A stretch of 64,000 nt of DNA from Angelobacter sp036557225. GTDB taxonomy: Bacteria > Acidobacteriota > Terriglobia > Terriglobales > Acidobacteriaceae. Under the pieces are notes generated by a model. It did no database searches. It saw only the letters and a program-made list of their open reading frames with translations, and was not told the DNA's origin. Below, in pieces: positions 34,243 through 43,448 of this stretch; within the stretch, counting starts at the first letter, position 1; each line of letters starts with the position of its first letter. The DNA lies in contig DATBHX010000100.1 in assembly GCA_036557225.1 (NCBI GenBank), positions 1-64,000 of the forward strand, given 5' to 3'. Made by a program: the position numbers and the translations under genes.

Positions 34243-35823
34243 ATGAGCTTCACCAAGCTGCAATTGAGCAGTCTGATCAGTCTGGTTCTATTTGTAGCTC
34301 CCTTTGCGGGGGCGCAGCTGGTAGACAATAATCTGGCCCCAAACACGGCCAAAGCGGGAATCAACAAGTCATTCGCAGATGAAGTCGGCCCCGGACGCGG
34401 CGACATCATGACGCCGAATTCATCGTTGTTCATCATCAATCGCGATCCCTTTCGCTCCATCCGGCGCGGGCGGCAGATTTTTCAGCGCAAGTTCACGCGT
34501 GAACAGGGCCAGGGTCCGAACAACAGTGACGACACGGGAAACATCAACTTGGTGGGTGGAATCGGCGCGGGCCTTTCGGATAGCTGCGCCGGTTGCCATG
34601 GTCGCCCGCGGGGGGCTGCAGGCGCCGGCGGCGACGTAGCCACCCGGCCTGACAGCCGCGACGCTCCACACCTCTTTGGTCTCGGCCTGAAAGAGATGCT
34701 GGCCGATGAGATGACCAATGATATGCGCGCCATCCGCGCCCTGGCCATTGTTGAAGCCAAAAAGAAAGGCAAGCCGGTTACGCGGTTGCTGCTGACCAAG
34801 GGTGTGTCATTCGGATCGATCACCGCCCATCCGGATGGCAGCGTGGATACCGCAGGCGTCGAGGGGGTAAACCCCGATCTGCGCGTGCGGCCCTTCTTCG
34901 CAGAGGGTAGCGCGATCTCCATCCGCGAATTTCTGGTAGGCGCTTTCAGGAATGAAATGGGACTGGAAGCCGCCGATCCTGATCTGCTCAAAGCCAGCTC
35001 TGGAGGCCGTGTGGTTACTCCTTCCGGTATGGTGCTGGACGGCTCACTGGACAAGATCGATGCACCGCCGGTCTCTGATCCCGGAGCCGATCCTGACGGC
35101 GACGGTGTGACCAATGAGGTGCCGACCAGCATCGTCGATCATATGGAGTATTACCTGCTTCACTACTTCAAACCAGCGGTCTATCAGCAGACGGAGACCA
35201 CACGCAAAGGAAGAAGGCTCTTTGACAAGATCGGCTGCGGCACCTGTCATATGGCTGACATGCTGATTGAGCATGATCGCCGCGTCGCCGATATCGATAC
35301 GGCCTTTGATCCCGCGCGTGGCAACTTAAATCGCATGTTTGCCACAGCAACGCCGACTTTTCACGAGGTTGCCGACAGCTCGGGCTTCCCCAGCATCAAG
35401 GTGCCGAATGGCGGCCCGTTCCTGGTGAAAGATATCTACACCGATTTCAAACGCCACGATCTTGGCCCCAACTTTTACGAACGCAACTACGATGGCACTT
35501 TACAGAAGCTGTTTCTCACCCGTCCACTCTGGGGCGTTGGCTCAACCTCGCCTTATGGACACGATGGTCGCAGCATCAACCTGAACGAAGTGATCTTGCG
35601 CCATGGCGGCGAGTCGATGGCTTCACGCAATGCCTTTGCCAGGCTCGAAAGCGAAGACCGCGAAGCGATCTTTGCGTTCCTCAACTCGCTGGTCCTGTTT
35701 CCGCCGGACGATACCGCTTCAAACCTTGACCCGGGGGTCCGCAGCACACCGAACTATCCGCAGTTTGGCCATGGCAGCATCAAGCTGACGATTCTATTCA
35801 ACGATCCTTCAGACCCGGAATAG
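34243..35823 (+). CDS. Exported di-heme oxidoreductase (DUF1111 / putative thiol oxidoreductase family)
   Basis: A 526-residue protein with signal peptide (residues 1-24, ending FAGAQ). Two c-type heme sites are visible: CAGCH (C115, C118, H119) and CGTCH (C332, C335, H336). The second is followed by the family motif RPLWGVGSTSPYGHDGRSINLNEVILRHGGE, given here in part. Members of this DUF1111/di-heme family are periplasmic and related to MauG/bacterial cytochrome c peroxidases; the substrate is not established. ATG 34243 is chosen because AAGGAG lies 8 nt upstream and it gives the signal peptide; the frame starting at 34204 has neither. Heme attachment requires export, which the signal peptide provides. 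Confidence 0.87.
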   Translation: MSFTKLQLSSLISLVLFVAPFAGAQLVDNNLAPNTAKAGINKSFADEVGPGRGDIMTPNSSLFIINRDPFRSIRRGRQIFQRKFTREQGQGPNNSDDTGNINLVGGIGAGLSDSCAGCHGRPRGAAGAGGDVATRPDSRDAPHLFGLGLKEMLADEMTNDMRAIRALAIVEAKKKGKPVTRLLLTKGVSFGSITAHPDGSVDTAGVEGVNPDLRVRPFFAEGSAISIREFLVGAFRNEMGLEAADPDLLKASSGGRVVTPSGMVLDGSLDKIDAPPVSDPGADPDGDGVTNEVPTSIVDHMEYYLLHYFKPAVYQQTETTRKGRRLFDKIGCGTCHMADMLIEHDRRVADIDTAFDPARGNLNRMFATATPTFHEVADSSGFPSIKVPNGGPFLVKDIYTDFKRHDLGPNFYERNYDGTLQKLFLTRPLWGVGSTSPYGHDGRSINLNEVILRHGGESMASRNAFARLESEDREAIFAFLNSLVLFPPDDTASNLDPGVRSTPNYPQFGHGSIKLTILFNDPSDPE

Positions 35824-35869
35824 ACAGAAAACGACTACAGTTTAGCGGCTGTGGCCTCAGCTGCTATAA

Positions 35870-35907
35870 AAGTGGACCGCCGAACGTTTGGCGGTCCACT
35901 TCTTTTT
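35870..35907 (+). terminator. Rho-independent terminator after the di-heme gene
   Basis: A 12-bp perfect stem, AAGTGGACCGCC at 35870-35881 and GGCGGTCCACTT at 35890-35901, with an 8-nt loop, followed by CTTTTT. It lies between convergent genes ending at 35823 (+) and 35939 (-). Confidence 0.88.
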
Positions 35908-35938
35908 GATGTGAGATTCGCGTGAAGACTCAACAGTT

Positions 35939-38536
35939 CTACGCTACAGCGTTGGGCTGCGTGGTAGGCGCAAGCGAGTGGGCTTTATTGCCGCCTTCGG
36001 AGCGTGCGGCTTCCAGAGCGTTCTCTACCCGATTGATGACCTCGGTGACCATGTCTACGGCGTCATAGCGCTCCTGCAGTACGGTTTCAGCAATGCCTAC
36101 GCTGATGGGAGGCGTACGCTCGGTACCGGGCAGCTTGATGGGCGCCAAAACTTTCCTCATCTTATCGACCACCAGAAAGGCATTTTTCTCCGTGGTATCG
36201 GAGAGTACCAGAGCGATGGTGGTGAGGTCATAGCGGATGGCAACGTCATTCTGGCGGATGTGCGAAGCCAGCGACTGCCCGATCTGCTGCATCATGTGCT
36301 CGATCTGCGCTTCGCCGTGCTCCTTCACCAACGTTGACGCTTTGCCGAAATGAAGCAGCATCAGGGTCATCGGGCTCTTTTGCTGCAGAGACCGCCTTAC
36401 TTCAGAGAGCAGCACATCAAGGTAGGAGGAGCGCTTGAGCAGCCCGGACTTTTCATCGGTAACGGCCAGAGTCTTCATGAGCGTGCGCAGGCGCACATTG
36501 CTGACCGCCAGCACCATCTGTTCCGCGATGGTCTTGAGTACCACGATGTCGGTTTGCCGCCACTGCCGCGGCGCGGTCTGCTGCAGGATCAGGATGCCGG
36601 ATTGCTCGCCGGAATCCAGCAGCGGCACAGCGATCAAGGATTCGATATTGAGCGCGTGCACATGCTCGGCTGCAGGCGCCAACTCACGCGAAGCTTTGGC
36701 ATTGGCAATCGTCACCGGCCCGTTTACGGCCAGTTGCTGCGTGAGGCCAATCAGCTTCACGATGGCCATTACGTCAGACTGCTTTACCCCGGGAGCACAG
36801 TACTCCAGCGCCGCCGAAGGAGGCTTGCCGATGGTGCAGAGCCCGGCGACACAGCGGCTGGCATTGAAGTGCCGGCCAATGTCATTCACCGCCGTAAATA
36901 GCACGCTCTTCACGTTGGCCTGGCGATAGATATTGCGGGTAATTTCCGTGACCCGGGCAAAATTGTCGACGGCGTTTTCTTCGTCGGGAGAAGCCGTTGC
37001 CGGAGCCTGCGGAGGTGGGCTGCTGGCGGGAGGTTTTGATTGCGGAGCGGCAGCAGGCGGAATGGCCGCCTTGCTTGCAGCTGCGGCAACCTCGTAGGCA
37101 GGCGTGAACCCAGCGGAAATATAGAGATGGCGCAGCTTCTCGTTCTTCAGCTCTTCGCGCGGAAACAGCTTACTCACGCGCTCCAGCCGCTCCAACGCTT
37201 TCGAGCGCATCCCGTACTGCAGATAGATCTCCGCCTGGAGAATGAAGTCTTCCAGCACCGTAGGCTCGGACTCTGCACGCGAAGGCGCGGGAGCTTCCGG
37301 TTCAGGAGCAGCAGGCTTTTGCGCCTTGTTGTCGACGCGATGGAAACGGTTTGAGATCCGGTTGTACTGCTGCTCATCAATGCGTCCACGCAGCATCTCC
37401 AGGCGCTTGCTGTGGCCGGATTCGTACGGATCAAGCTCCGCCGCACGGTCCAGGGTCTCGCCCGCCTGCCCATACTTGCCAACCGAATAATAGAGTTGGA
37501 AGAGCTTCAGCAGCGTGCGGCTGTATTCATGTTCACGATTAGCGGTATCAAAGAGCTTGACCAGGTACTCGGTAAATCCGAGCGACGGCATGCGGCGTTC
37601 GGACATTTCGAACATGCTGGTGATAAACTCGCGCCGGCGGCCTGCATTGGTCTCACGGTCTTCCAGGCGCCGGGCCAGGTCGAGAGCGCCGCGTGTGTCA
37701 TTCACATCAAGGTAAACGCCGACGATCGAAGTCATTTCTTCCAGCTGCTGGGGGTCGCGTTCATAGAGTTCCCAGGCATAAGGTTCGGCCTCGGCAGGGC
37801 GCTTGGCCGCCATCAGCGCATGCGCGTAGAGCTCGCGCAGCTCGGGCAATCCTTTGACCCGCGTAACCACGGTTTCCAGCACGGCCAGGCATTCCTTGAC
37901 CATGTTGTGCGCGAAGAGGCCACGGCCATAAAGAAAGATGGCCTGGAAATTCAACGGATCAAAGTTGTAAGCCCGCTCATACGACTGAAACCCTGAACCG
38001 GGATCCTCCTGGTCTTGCAGCAGGCCGAGCTGGATAAAGTTCGCGGCTGCGGTCTTGCCTTCACCCAGGGCGGCAGCTTTTTCTGCAGTGAGCTGCAAGT
38101 TTTCAATCGTCGGCGAAAGCTCCACGATGCGCTTACATGCCGCCAGGGCCTGCTTTTCATTCCTTTGCCGCTCGAAGCCGTGCAGTGCACCCAAGTAGGC
38201 TTCCAGGGCGTCATTTTTGTCGCGCTTTTCGATCAGCTGGGCATAGCGAAAGGTCTGAATCGGCGTTGGGGTGGTGAGCTTGGCCAGCTTTTTATAAGTG
38301 ATGGAGCCCTTGCTGGTCTCGCCAGTCTCAAATTCCTGTTCGAAGAGCGCGCTTAAAAGCTCAACCGCTTCGCCGCGGCGGTCCAGCGCCAGACAGAGAT
38401 CGGCAGCGGTCTGCCGCACATGGTCATTCTTCGGTTCGTCATCCAGAATAGCGAGATACTCCTCCAGCGCAGCCTCGGGCTTGCTTCTCTGCAGATACTT
38501 TTCCGCTTTTTCGAGTCGCTTGGAGATGTCTGCCAT
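35939..38536 (-). CDS. TPR-GAF-degenerate GGDEF regulatory protein
   Basis: An 865-residue cytoplasmic protein without membrane segments. Residues 1-430 are TPR-like helices (KAEKYLQRSKPEAALEEYLAIL; AGETLDRAAELDPYESGH). A Pro/Ala-rich linker (about 490-520) leads to a GAF domain (about 545-700: NVKSVLFTAVNDIGRHFNASRCVAGL...ESLIAVPLLDSGEQSGILIL). The last 160 residues have the fold pattern of GGDEF (DEKSGLLKRSSYLDVLLSEVRRS; RYDLTTIALVLSDT; ISVGIAE), but the GGDEF loop itself reads DLTTI, so it cannot make cyclic di-GMP by the usual chemistry. It may bind a nucleotide or act as a dimer switch. The start has no good Shine-Dalgarno. It stands alone between terminator and divergent permease. Confidence 0.85.
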   Translation of the reverse strand: MADISKRLEKAEKYLQRSKPEAALEEYLAILDDEPKNDHVRQTAADLCLALDRRGEAVELLSALFEQEFETGETSKGSITYKKLAKLTTPTPIQTFRYAQLIEKRDKNDALEAYLGALHGFERQRNEKQALAACKRIVELSPTIENLQLTAEKAAALGEGKTAAANFIQLGLLQDQEDPGSGFQSYERAYNFDPLNFQAIFLYGRGLFAHNMVKECLAVLETVVTRVKGLPELRELYAHALMAAKRPAEAEPYAWELYERDPQQLEEMTSIVGVYLDVNDTRGALDLARRLEDRETNAGRRREFITSMFEMSERRMPSLGFTEYLVKLFDTANREHEYSRTLLKLFQLYYSVGKYGQAGETLDRAAELDPYESGHSKRLEMLRGRIDEQQYNRISNRFHRVDNKAQKPAAPEPEAPAPSRAESEPTVLEDFILQAEIYLQYGMRSKALERLERVSKLFPREELKNEKLRHLYISAGFTPAYEVAAAASKAAIPPAAAPQSKPPASSPPPQAPATASPDEENAVDNFARVTEITRNIYRQANVKSVLFTAVNDIGRHFNASRCVAGLCTIGKPPSAALEYCAPGVKQSDVMAIVKLIGLTQQLAVNGPVTIANAKASRELAPAAEHVHALNIESLIAVPLLDSGEQSGILILQQTAPRQWRQTDIVVLKTIAEQMVLAVSNVRLRTLMKTLAVTDEKSGLLKRSSYLDVLLSEVRRSLQQKSPMTLMLLHFGKASTLVKEHGEAQIEHMMQQIGQSLASHIRQNDVAIRYDLTTIALVLSDTTEKNAFLVVDKMRKVLAPIKLPGTERTPPISVGIAETVLQERYDAVDMVTEVINRVENALEAARSEGGNKAHSLAPTTQPNAVA

Positions 38537-38660
38537 GGATTAAAGATTAAAGATCAAAGGTCAACTTCCTCAGAGACGCCCTCGGGACAGGCAAGGCCAG
38601 GGTGAACTGAGGCTGTAAGGTAGCCTTCATTCTATTCGGAATTGGCCGCAGGCTCAATGC

Positions 38661-38696
38661 CGGTAGCGGGTCAGTGTGAAAACCGGCCCGCTACCG
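38661..38696. repeat. Inverted repeat beside element A
   Basis: CGGTAGCGGG at 38661-38670 and CCCGCTACCG at 38687-38696 pair perfectly, with a 16-nt spacer. It directly precedes the two-hairpin repeat at 38698 in the gap between the GAF/GGDEF gene and the permease gene. Confidence 0.6.
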
Positions 38697-38697
38697 G

Positions 38698-38769
38698 GTA
38701 TCAGCGTCTAGCGATTCGCTTGCGAAGCGCAGGCCTTTAGGCAGACGTTCATCGCGCAGCGATGAATCT
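38698..38769 (+). repeat. Two-hairpin dispersed repeat, copy A
   Basis: A ~72-bp intergenic element sharing long blocks with copy B (50953-51026, opposite orientation): GTATCAGCGTCTAGCGAT, GGCCTTTAGGCAGAC and AGCGATGAATCT. Between the first two blocks the copies differ, yet both can fold: TTCGC-tt-GCGAA here, a longer GC-rich stem in copy B. The third block forms TTCATCGC-gca-GCGATGAA here. Upstream of the amino acid permease gene by about 75 bp. Confidence 0.75.
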
Positions 38770-38844
38770 CACTTAACAGCCGATCGGTTGCGCCCAAACA
38801 AAGCAAATGTGGCAATCGGCCGGAACAAACGTTATAACTCCTTC

Positions 38845-40212
38845 ATGTCCGAACAGGAACAGGGGCTGAGGAAAGAGCTTTCCGCGCGACAAATGGCGAT
38901 GGTCGGCGTGGGGGGCTCCATCGGCACAGGATTGCTGCTGGGGTCAGGCGCCGCCATCCAGATTGCCGGCCCGGCCGTCGTGCTCAGCTATCTGCTCAGC
39001 GCCGTGATCGCATGGACGGTCGCGATTGCGCTGGGCGAGATGTCTGCCATGCATCCGGCGGCGGGCTCATTCGGCGTTTATGCTGAGCTCTATCTCAATC
39101 GCTGGGCCGGATTTGTTGCCCGCTATGGATACTGGTTCTCGGTGGTGATTGCCATCGGCTCGGAAGTGGTGGCTGCGGGAACGTACATGCAGGTCTGGTT
39201 TCCGCAAATCCCAGTTGTGTTCTGGATGGTCGTCTTCGGAATCTTTCTGGTGGTGGCCAATCTTTTTTCCGTCGGCGACTACGGCACCTTTGAGTATTGG
39301 TTCGCCATGATCAAGGTGGTGACGATCTTTGTTTTTATCCTGACCGGAGCTGTATTGCTGTTCGGGGGTAAGGTGCAGCCGCAGTACGTGAGCCATGGCG
39401 GCTTTGCTCCCCGGGGCTGGCTTGCGCCGCTGCTGGCAACATCGTTTGGGCTGTACAGCTTTCTTGGCATAGAGATGGTCGCAGTCTCCTCCGGGGAGGC
39501 ACGCTCTGCCCGGGAGATTTCCCGCGCCACCAACTTTGCCTTTGCGGTGCTGGCGTTTGTCTATCTCGGGGCGATGGCCATACTGGTGGGTGTGATGCCG
39601 TGGCAGCAGGCGGGCGTCTCACAAAGCCCATTTGTCACGGTGTTTTCCGTGGCCGGCATTCGCTCGGCCGGCTTCATTATGAATTTGGTCGTGCTGACGG
39701 CCGCTCTCTCTGCAGCGAATGCCAGCCTTTATGTGGCCTCGCGAATGTTGTTCTCGATAGCTCGTTCCGGTTATGCGCCGCGTAGCGTGGGGAAACTCAA
39801 TCGTCATGGCGTACCCATGGGCGCTCTGCTGGCTTCGATGCTCGGTATTGTCGGCGCGATTCTGCTCCAGTTGCGCACGAAGAACGCCTATCTCTACATC
39901 ATCAATGCCTCGTTGGTGGGCGGGATGATAGCCTGGCTACTGTCACTGCTGGCCCATGTGCGCTTTCGCCGCGTCATTGGCTCCGAACGACTTGCTGCGG
40001 CCGGGCTGCGCTCTCCGCTGGGCGCTGCCGGATCGATCTTTGGATTTGTAGCGATCGTGGTCTCAATTGCGTGTACCTGGTGGGTGTCACAATCGAGCGT
40101 GGCGGCCAAGAGCGCCGTAATTTATCTGCTGGTACTGAGCGCCGCTTACGGGCTCATAGACAGAAGACGATCTCAGAGTGGCGGCGTGCTTTTAAGCGGC
40201 GAGGAGAGATGA
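38845..40212 (+). CDS. APC family amino acid permease
   Basis: A 455-residue membrane transporter with about 12 hydrophobic segments. The first one carries the family signature (RQMAMVGVGGSIGTGLLLGSG), and the GEMSAMHPAAGSFGVYAELYLN stretch marks the AAT/GabP-type amino acid permeases. FGLYSFLGIEMVAVSSGEARS is the conserved TM6-7 loop. The substrate amino acid cannot be predicted. The ATG at 38845 is the best family start, though no Shine-Dalgarno is evident; the longer frame from 38788 runs through the region after repeat A. The 3' end overlaps the convergent HAD gene by about 20 bp. Confidence 0.87.
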   Translation: MSEQEQGLRKELSARQMAMVGVGGSIGTGLLLGSGAAIQIAGPAVVLSYLLSAVIAWTVAIALGEMSAMHPAAGSFGVYAELYLNRWAGFVARYGYWFSVVIAIGSEVVAAGTYMQVWFPQIPVVFWMVVFGIFLVVANLFSVGDYGTFEYWFAMIKVVTIFVFILTGAVLLFGGKVQPQYVSHGGFAPRGWLAPLLATSFGLYSFLGIEMVAVSSGEARSAREISRATNFAFAVLAFVYLGAMAILVGVMPWQQAGVSQSPFVTVFSVAGIRSAGFIMNLVVLTAALSAANASLYVASRMLFSIARSGYAPRSVGKLNRHGVPMGALLASMLGIVGAILLQLRTKNAYLYIINASLVGGMIAWLLSLLAHVRFRRVIGSERLAAAGLRSPLGAAGSIFGFVAIVVSIACTWWVSQSSVAAKSAVIYLLVLSAAYGLIDRRRSQSGGVLLSGEER

Positions 40213-40881
40213 GATATCCACATCCGCCCAGGTGGCGTACACGAGTGCAGCACCGGAATGCAACAAACGCGCGCGAAATTCATTTTGTTGCAGGACAGGA
40301 ATAGCGATTACAGTGGAACCAGCGGCAACAGCGGCCTGTACCCCAGGAACGGAATCCTCGAACACGATTTGTTGCATAGGCGTAACGCTCATCCTCCGCG
40401 CAGTTTCCAGGTAAACATCAGGAGCTGGCTTCAACGACATGACATCTTCCGCAAAGACGAGCCGGTCTGCAGAGAAGCTGCCGTCCAAACCGCAAGCATT
40501 CACTAGCGCAATCCCCTCATCTCTATTTGTTACCGACCCGATGCATGTAAGAATGCCGAGTCTTTCAATTTGACTAAGGATGTGATCGAACCCTGGCCGA
40601 GGGCGAACAACCATGTTTCTCCTGTATCTGCTGTAGAAATATTTCATCCTGCTAAGCAACTGATCAACGGTGATTTGCTGGCTAACTCTCGACTGAATTG
40701 CCCTGGCGATTTCAACGTCGGGCCCACCCACAAACGCCGGGATCTCATTGATCGCCTGCTCCAATGACAAATGCAGTCCTACTTCGGCTGCTGCATCCAG
40801 GTGGCCTTGATGATGCGCCGATTCTAAATCTACGATTGTTCCTTCGAGGTCAAACGCGACGCCTTGGAATCGCAGGCTCAT
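40192..40881 (-). CDS. HAD-IA family hydrolase (phosphoglycolate phosphatase/beta-PGM-like)
   Basis: A 229-residue HAD phosphatase. Motif I is FDLEGTIVDLE (D11 nucleophile; the second acid is Glu13 rather than Asp), motif II is GSVTNR, motif III LKPAPDVYLE (Lys), and motif IV VFEDSVPGVQAA. The helical cap after motif I (about residues 22-95) classes it with HAD-IA. Substrate unknown. Its ATG (40881) overlaps the stop of the upstream gene on the same strand, so the two are translationally coupled. Base composition is lower in GC than in the neighbours, by eye near 50 percent, which may indicate recent acquisition of the pair. Confidence 0.87.
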   Translation of the reverse strand: MSLRFQGVAFDLEGTIVDLESAHHQGHLDAAAEVGLHLSLEQAINEIPAFVGGPDVEIARAIQSRVSQQITVDQLLSRMKYFYSRYRRNMVVRPRPGFDHILSQIERLGILTCIGSVTNRDEGIALVNACGLDGSFSADRLVFAEDVMSLKPAPDVYLETARRMSVTPMQQIVFEDSVPGVQAAVAAGSTVIAIPVLQQNEFRARLLHSGAALVYATWADVDISSLLAA

Positions 40882-41822
40882 TTCTTCTCTTGCTTTGCGG
40901 CAGAACCGAGGTCCCTTGTTGTTAGGTTTTCCAGAGCCACAGGAGGTAGAGCGCTAGAAATCTCCACTTTCGTGGGGATCGTGCCGGAGGCTTCATGGCG
41001 AAGACCCGACACCTCCAAAACGAATTGGAAATAAGGCTTGTCCCCGATGACATCAGCCAGAGCCTTGAGTTCGCCGAACGGGAGTTTCGCCAACAGCAGT
41101 GATACTGCCTGGGTTCCTGCGCCATGGCCTCCAGCGAAAGCAAGAATGTCAGCGCCGGCTTTCGTTCTTGGTAATCTGGAAACTAATAGAAAACCCTTGT
41201 ACAACATTCCATCTTTTTCGTATTCCGCGGGCGACCACGGAATGAGGCTTCCTCGATGCCAGCGCCAAATCACCTTTCTGGTTTTTCCTTGTAGTGTACC
41301 TTTGTGCATCATTGAGACAACTTGAATTTTCGGCGCAACCAAATCTTCCCCAAAAAGGTACGTCAGGCGTTCTGGAGAGATGGCATTCGGATACTGAGGC
41401 TTTGGAATGTCAGCCGTTACAGCAAATGACGGGAGGTATTGTCGGGTAAATCGATTCGATTTCGGGCTGCCGGAGCAGACCAAGCGTGTTGTTGGTGTTA
41501 ACTTACCAGGAAAAAGCAAGGAATCCTTCAACTGTGTTCGGTCCGGAAGGAACGGCTCAAACGACCACAATGCGCTGATGTCATGAGGGTACCCTTCTTG
41601 AGCGGGAGGCGGGTTGACCTGTCCATCGGCTGGACTCCAGTTGCTGCTTGGGTGAAATAGGAAGTCTCCCGAATCCAAAAAAAGATGCCTGATGAGTTCG
41701 GGCCGTTCGCCTCGCAAGGGTATGAGTCGCCTTGCTTTACGATATCCGGCGTAAAGGGTCTTTATTCCGAGGTTGAAGAATGCCTCAATTGTGGCCGCGA
41801 CCCATTCTGACTCTTCAATCAT
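40878..41822 (-). CDS. Unrecognised protein coupled to the HAD phosphatase
   Basis: A 314-residue soluble protein with no signal peptide or membrane segment. I recognise no family with certainty. Two stretches look functional: TRLVCSGSPKSNRFTRQYL (about residues 112-130), a glycine-serine loop of the kind found in Rossmann/SLOG-type nucleotide-binding folds, and ILAFAGGHGAGTQAVSLLL (about 232-250), a second glycine-rich loop. Together they recall a sensor-like module that sits at the end of bacterial regulators. Its stop overlaps the start of the HAD gene. The gene is less GC-rich than the surroundings, with A/T-rich third codon positions in places. A metabolite-processing pair with the phosphatase is an inference. 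Confidence 0.6.
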   Translation of the reverse strand: MIEESEWVAATIEAFFNLGIKTLYAGYRKARRLIPLRGERPELIRHLFLDSGDFLFHPSSNWSPADGQVNPPPAQEGYPHDISALWSFEPFLPDRTQLKDSLLFPGKLTPTTRLVCSGSPKSNRFTRQYLPSFAVTADIPKPQYPNAISPERLTYLFGEDLVAPKIQVVSMMHKGTLQGKTRKVIWRWHRGSLIPWSPAEYEKDGMLYKGFLLVSRLPRTKAGADILAFAGGHGAGTQAVSLLLAKLPFGELKALADVIGDKPYFQFVLEVSGLRHEASGTIPTKVEISSALPPVALENLTTRDLGSAAKQEKK

Positions 41823-41968
41823 ATGCGGCTTCTCTTGTCACCTTTTTAGCTCAATCGTCATTTCCATTGCAACTCCGCCTCAGCCGATCTCTGGTTGTCC
41901 CTTGAGGTAGCAGTACTGCTTTTGGGACGCCACGAAATTGGGAAATGATGAAACTGAATGCTGAGAGG

Positions 41969-43300
41969 TCAGTCGGCCGCTGTAGCCCGAGCAGTGCTCT
42001 TCGGTCGTCCGGCGACAACGTAATAGACCACGCCCAGCGCCATCAGGACCAATCCAAACGCAAGTTGGCTGACGCTGTAGCGGCCTAGTTCTAACTTTTG
42101 GCCGCGATTGGCCAGCAGAGCGACGATCACCAACGCGGTCGGCCCGACTCCAACCAGCACCGCGCCAACCATGCCGCCGGGAACGCGAAACGGCCGATGC
42201 AGCTCCGGTTCGCGAACGCGCAGGACGATCAATGCCAGAAACTCCAGCACCAGGCTGGCGCCATAAAGAAGGATGTCAAGCATCACCAGATCTTTAAAAT
42301 TCAGTCCAAGCGAGAGTCCCCAGCCCAGGCCCAGCACCACGATCGCCACCCAGGGCGCGCCGCTCTGGTTCTTGCGGGCAAAGGCCTTGGGCAGATGCCC
42401 GTCTTCAGCCATGGCCGAAGGAAGATGCGAATACGACATCACCAGCGAGTTAAAAGAGCTGAACTCAGCCAGCATGGCAGTGCTCACCAGCACCACGCCG
42501 AGCCACGGTCCAACCACAATGCCCGCAATGCTGGCCCAGCTGCCATTGTTCCAAACATCCTGTGGGATGTGCGTGTGCCAGACCGCCGCGATAGGCAGAA
42601 CGTAAGAGAGCACAATCGCGCCCAGGGCCAGCATCATGACTCGGGGATACGTCTTTTGCGGGTTCTCAACTTCGTTGGCGACAGTGGCGGCGTTGTCCCA
42701 GCCCATGTAATTCCACATGGCCACCATCACGCCGGCCAGCAAATCACCTTTAGCTGCCGGCGCAGAGACAGGCGCGATATGGCGCACCAACGCAAACAGT
42801 GTGACCAACACAAACGGGCTGAGCAGCAGCACCCCCACGACGACGGAGCTTGTACCTACGGCTTTCGCCCCGAAGAGGTTCCAGAGCAGGCATACCAGCA
42901 CCAGTCCGCCGCCAATGGCAACGCGATGCCATCCCTGATCCAGGGACGGAAAGAGTCTGCCTAGGTAGTCGACAAAGAGCGTTGGATAGATGGCCATGTC
43001 AAATATACTGGCCACCAGTGAGAGCCACGCTTCCTGGAATCCCCAGAAAGGTCCCATGGCCCGCCGCACCCAGACATAGAACCCGCCTTCCTTCGGCAAT
43101 GCCGCGGAAAGCTCGCCCACCATCAGGCCGGTGGGCAGCGCCCAAATGAGAGGAATTACGCACAGAATCAGAAGAGAGACTTTGTAGCCCGAATCCTGGA
43201 CCAGTTCCTCGACCCCGTACGGGCCGCCGGAGACCATAAAGTAAGTGGCTGCCGCCAGTGAGAGTACTGTCAGCTTGCCGCCCGCGCGCGTTTTTCTCAT
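41969..43300 (-). CDS. APC superfamily amino acid transporter
   Basis: A 443-residue permease with about 12 membrane segments. Conserved marks are AATYFMVSGGPYGVEELV in the first segment, PKEGGFYVWVRRAMGPFWGFQEAW (loop 2-3) and MWNYMGWDNAATVANEVENPQKTYPR (segment 6 and following loop), which place it with the LAT/PuuP-like branch of APC transporters for amino acids or amines. Start: ATG 43300; a TTG at 43315 would add five residues. No Shine-Dalgarno is seen. The gene is divergent from the kynureninase-like gene, with 148 bp between starts; a link in amino acid breakdown is possible but not shown. Confidence 0.85.
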   Translation of the reverse strand: MRKTRAGGKLTVLSLAAATYFMVSGGPYGVEELVQDSGYKVSLLILCVIPLIWALPTGLMVGELSAALPKEGGFYVWVRRAMGPFWGFQEAWLSLVASIFDMAIYPTLFVDYLGRLFPSLDQGWHRVAIGGGLVLVCLLWNLFGAKAVGTSSVVVGVLLLSPFVLVTLFALVRHIAPVSAPAAKGDLLAGVMVAMWNYMGWDNAATVANEVENPQKTYPRVMMLALGAIVLSYVLPIAAVWHTHIPQDVWNNGSWASIAGIVVGPWLGVVLVSTAMLAEFSSFNSLVMSYSHLPSAMAEDGHLPKAFARKNQSGAPWVAIVVLGLGWGLSLGLNFKDLVMLDILLYGASLVLEFLALIVLRVREPELHRPFRVPGGMVGAVLVGVGPTALVIVALLANRGQKLELGRYSVSQLAFGLVLMALGVVYYVVAGRPKSTARATAAD

Positions 43301-43448
43301 CGTAGTGAAATGCAATATAGCACCCGTAGCACTGGGCGCAAGAAAAGATTGAAGCTGCGTAAATTTTTTTCCGCCGAAGCAGCAGCTCTGGGCCGCTCAA
43401 AAATCAGCTTGAAATCGAGTACACTCTTAGTCGGATATCAATACGTTT

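Noticed and set aside
42098..42964. 288-codon plus frame
   Set aside because: Antisense of the APC transporter gene; rich in His, Gln and Arg, as expected for the complement of a hydrophobic protein.
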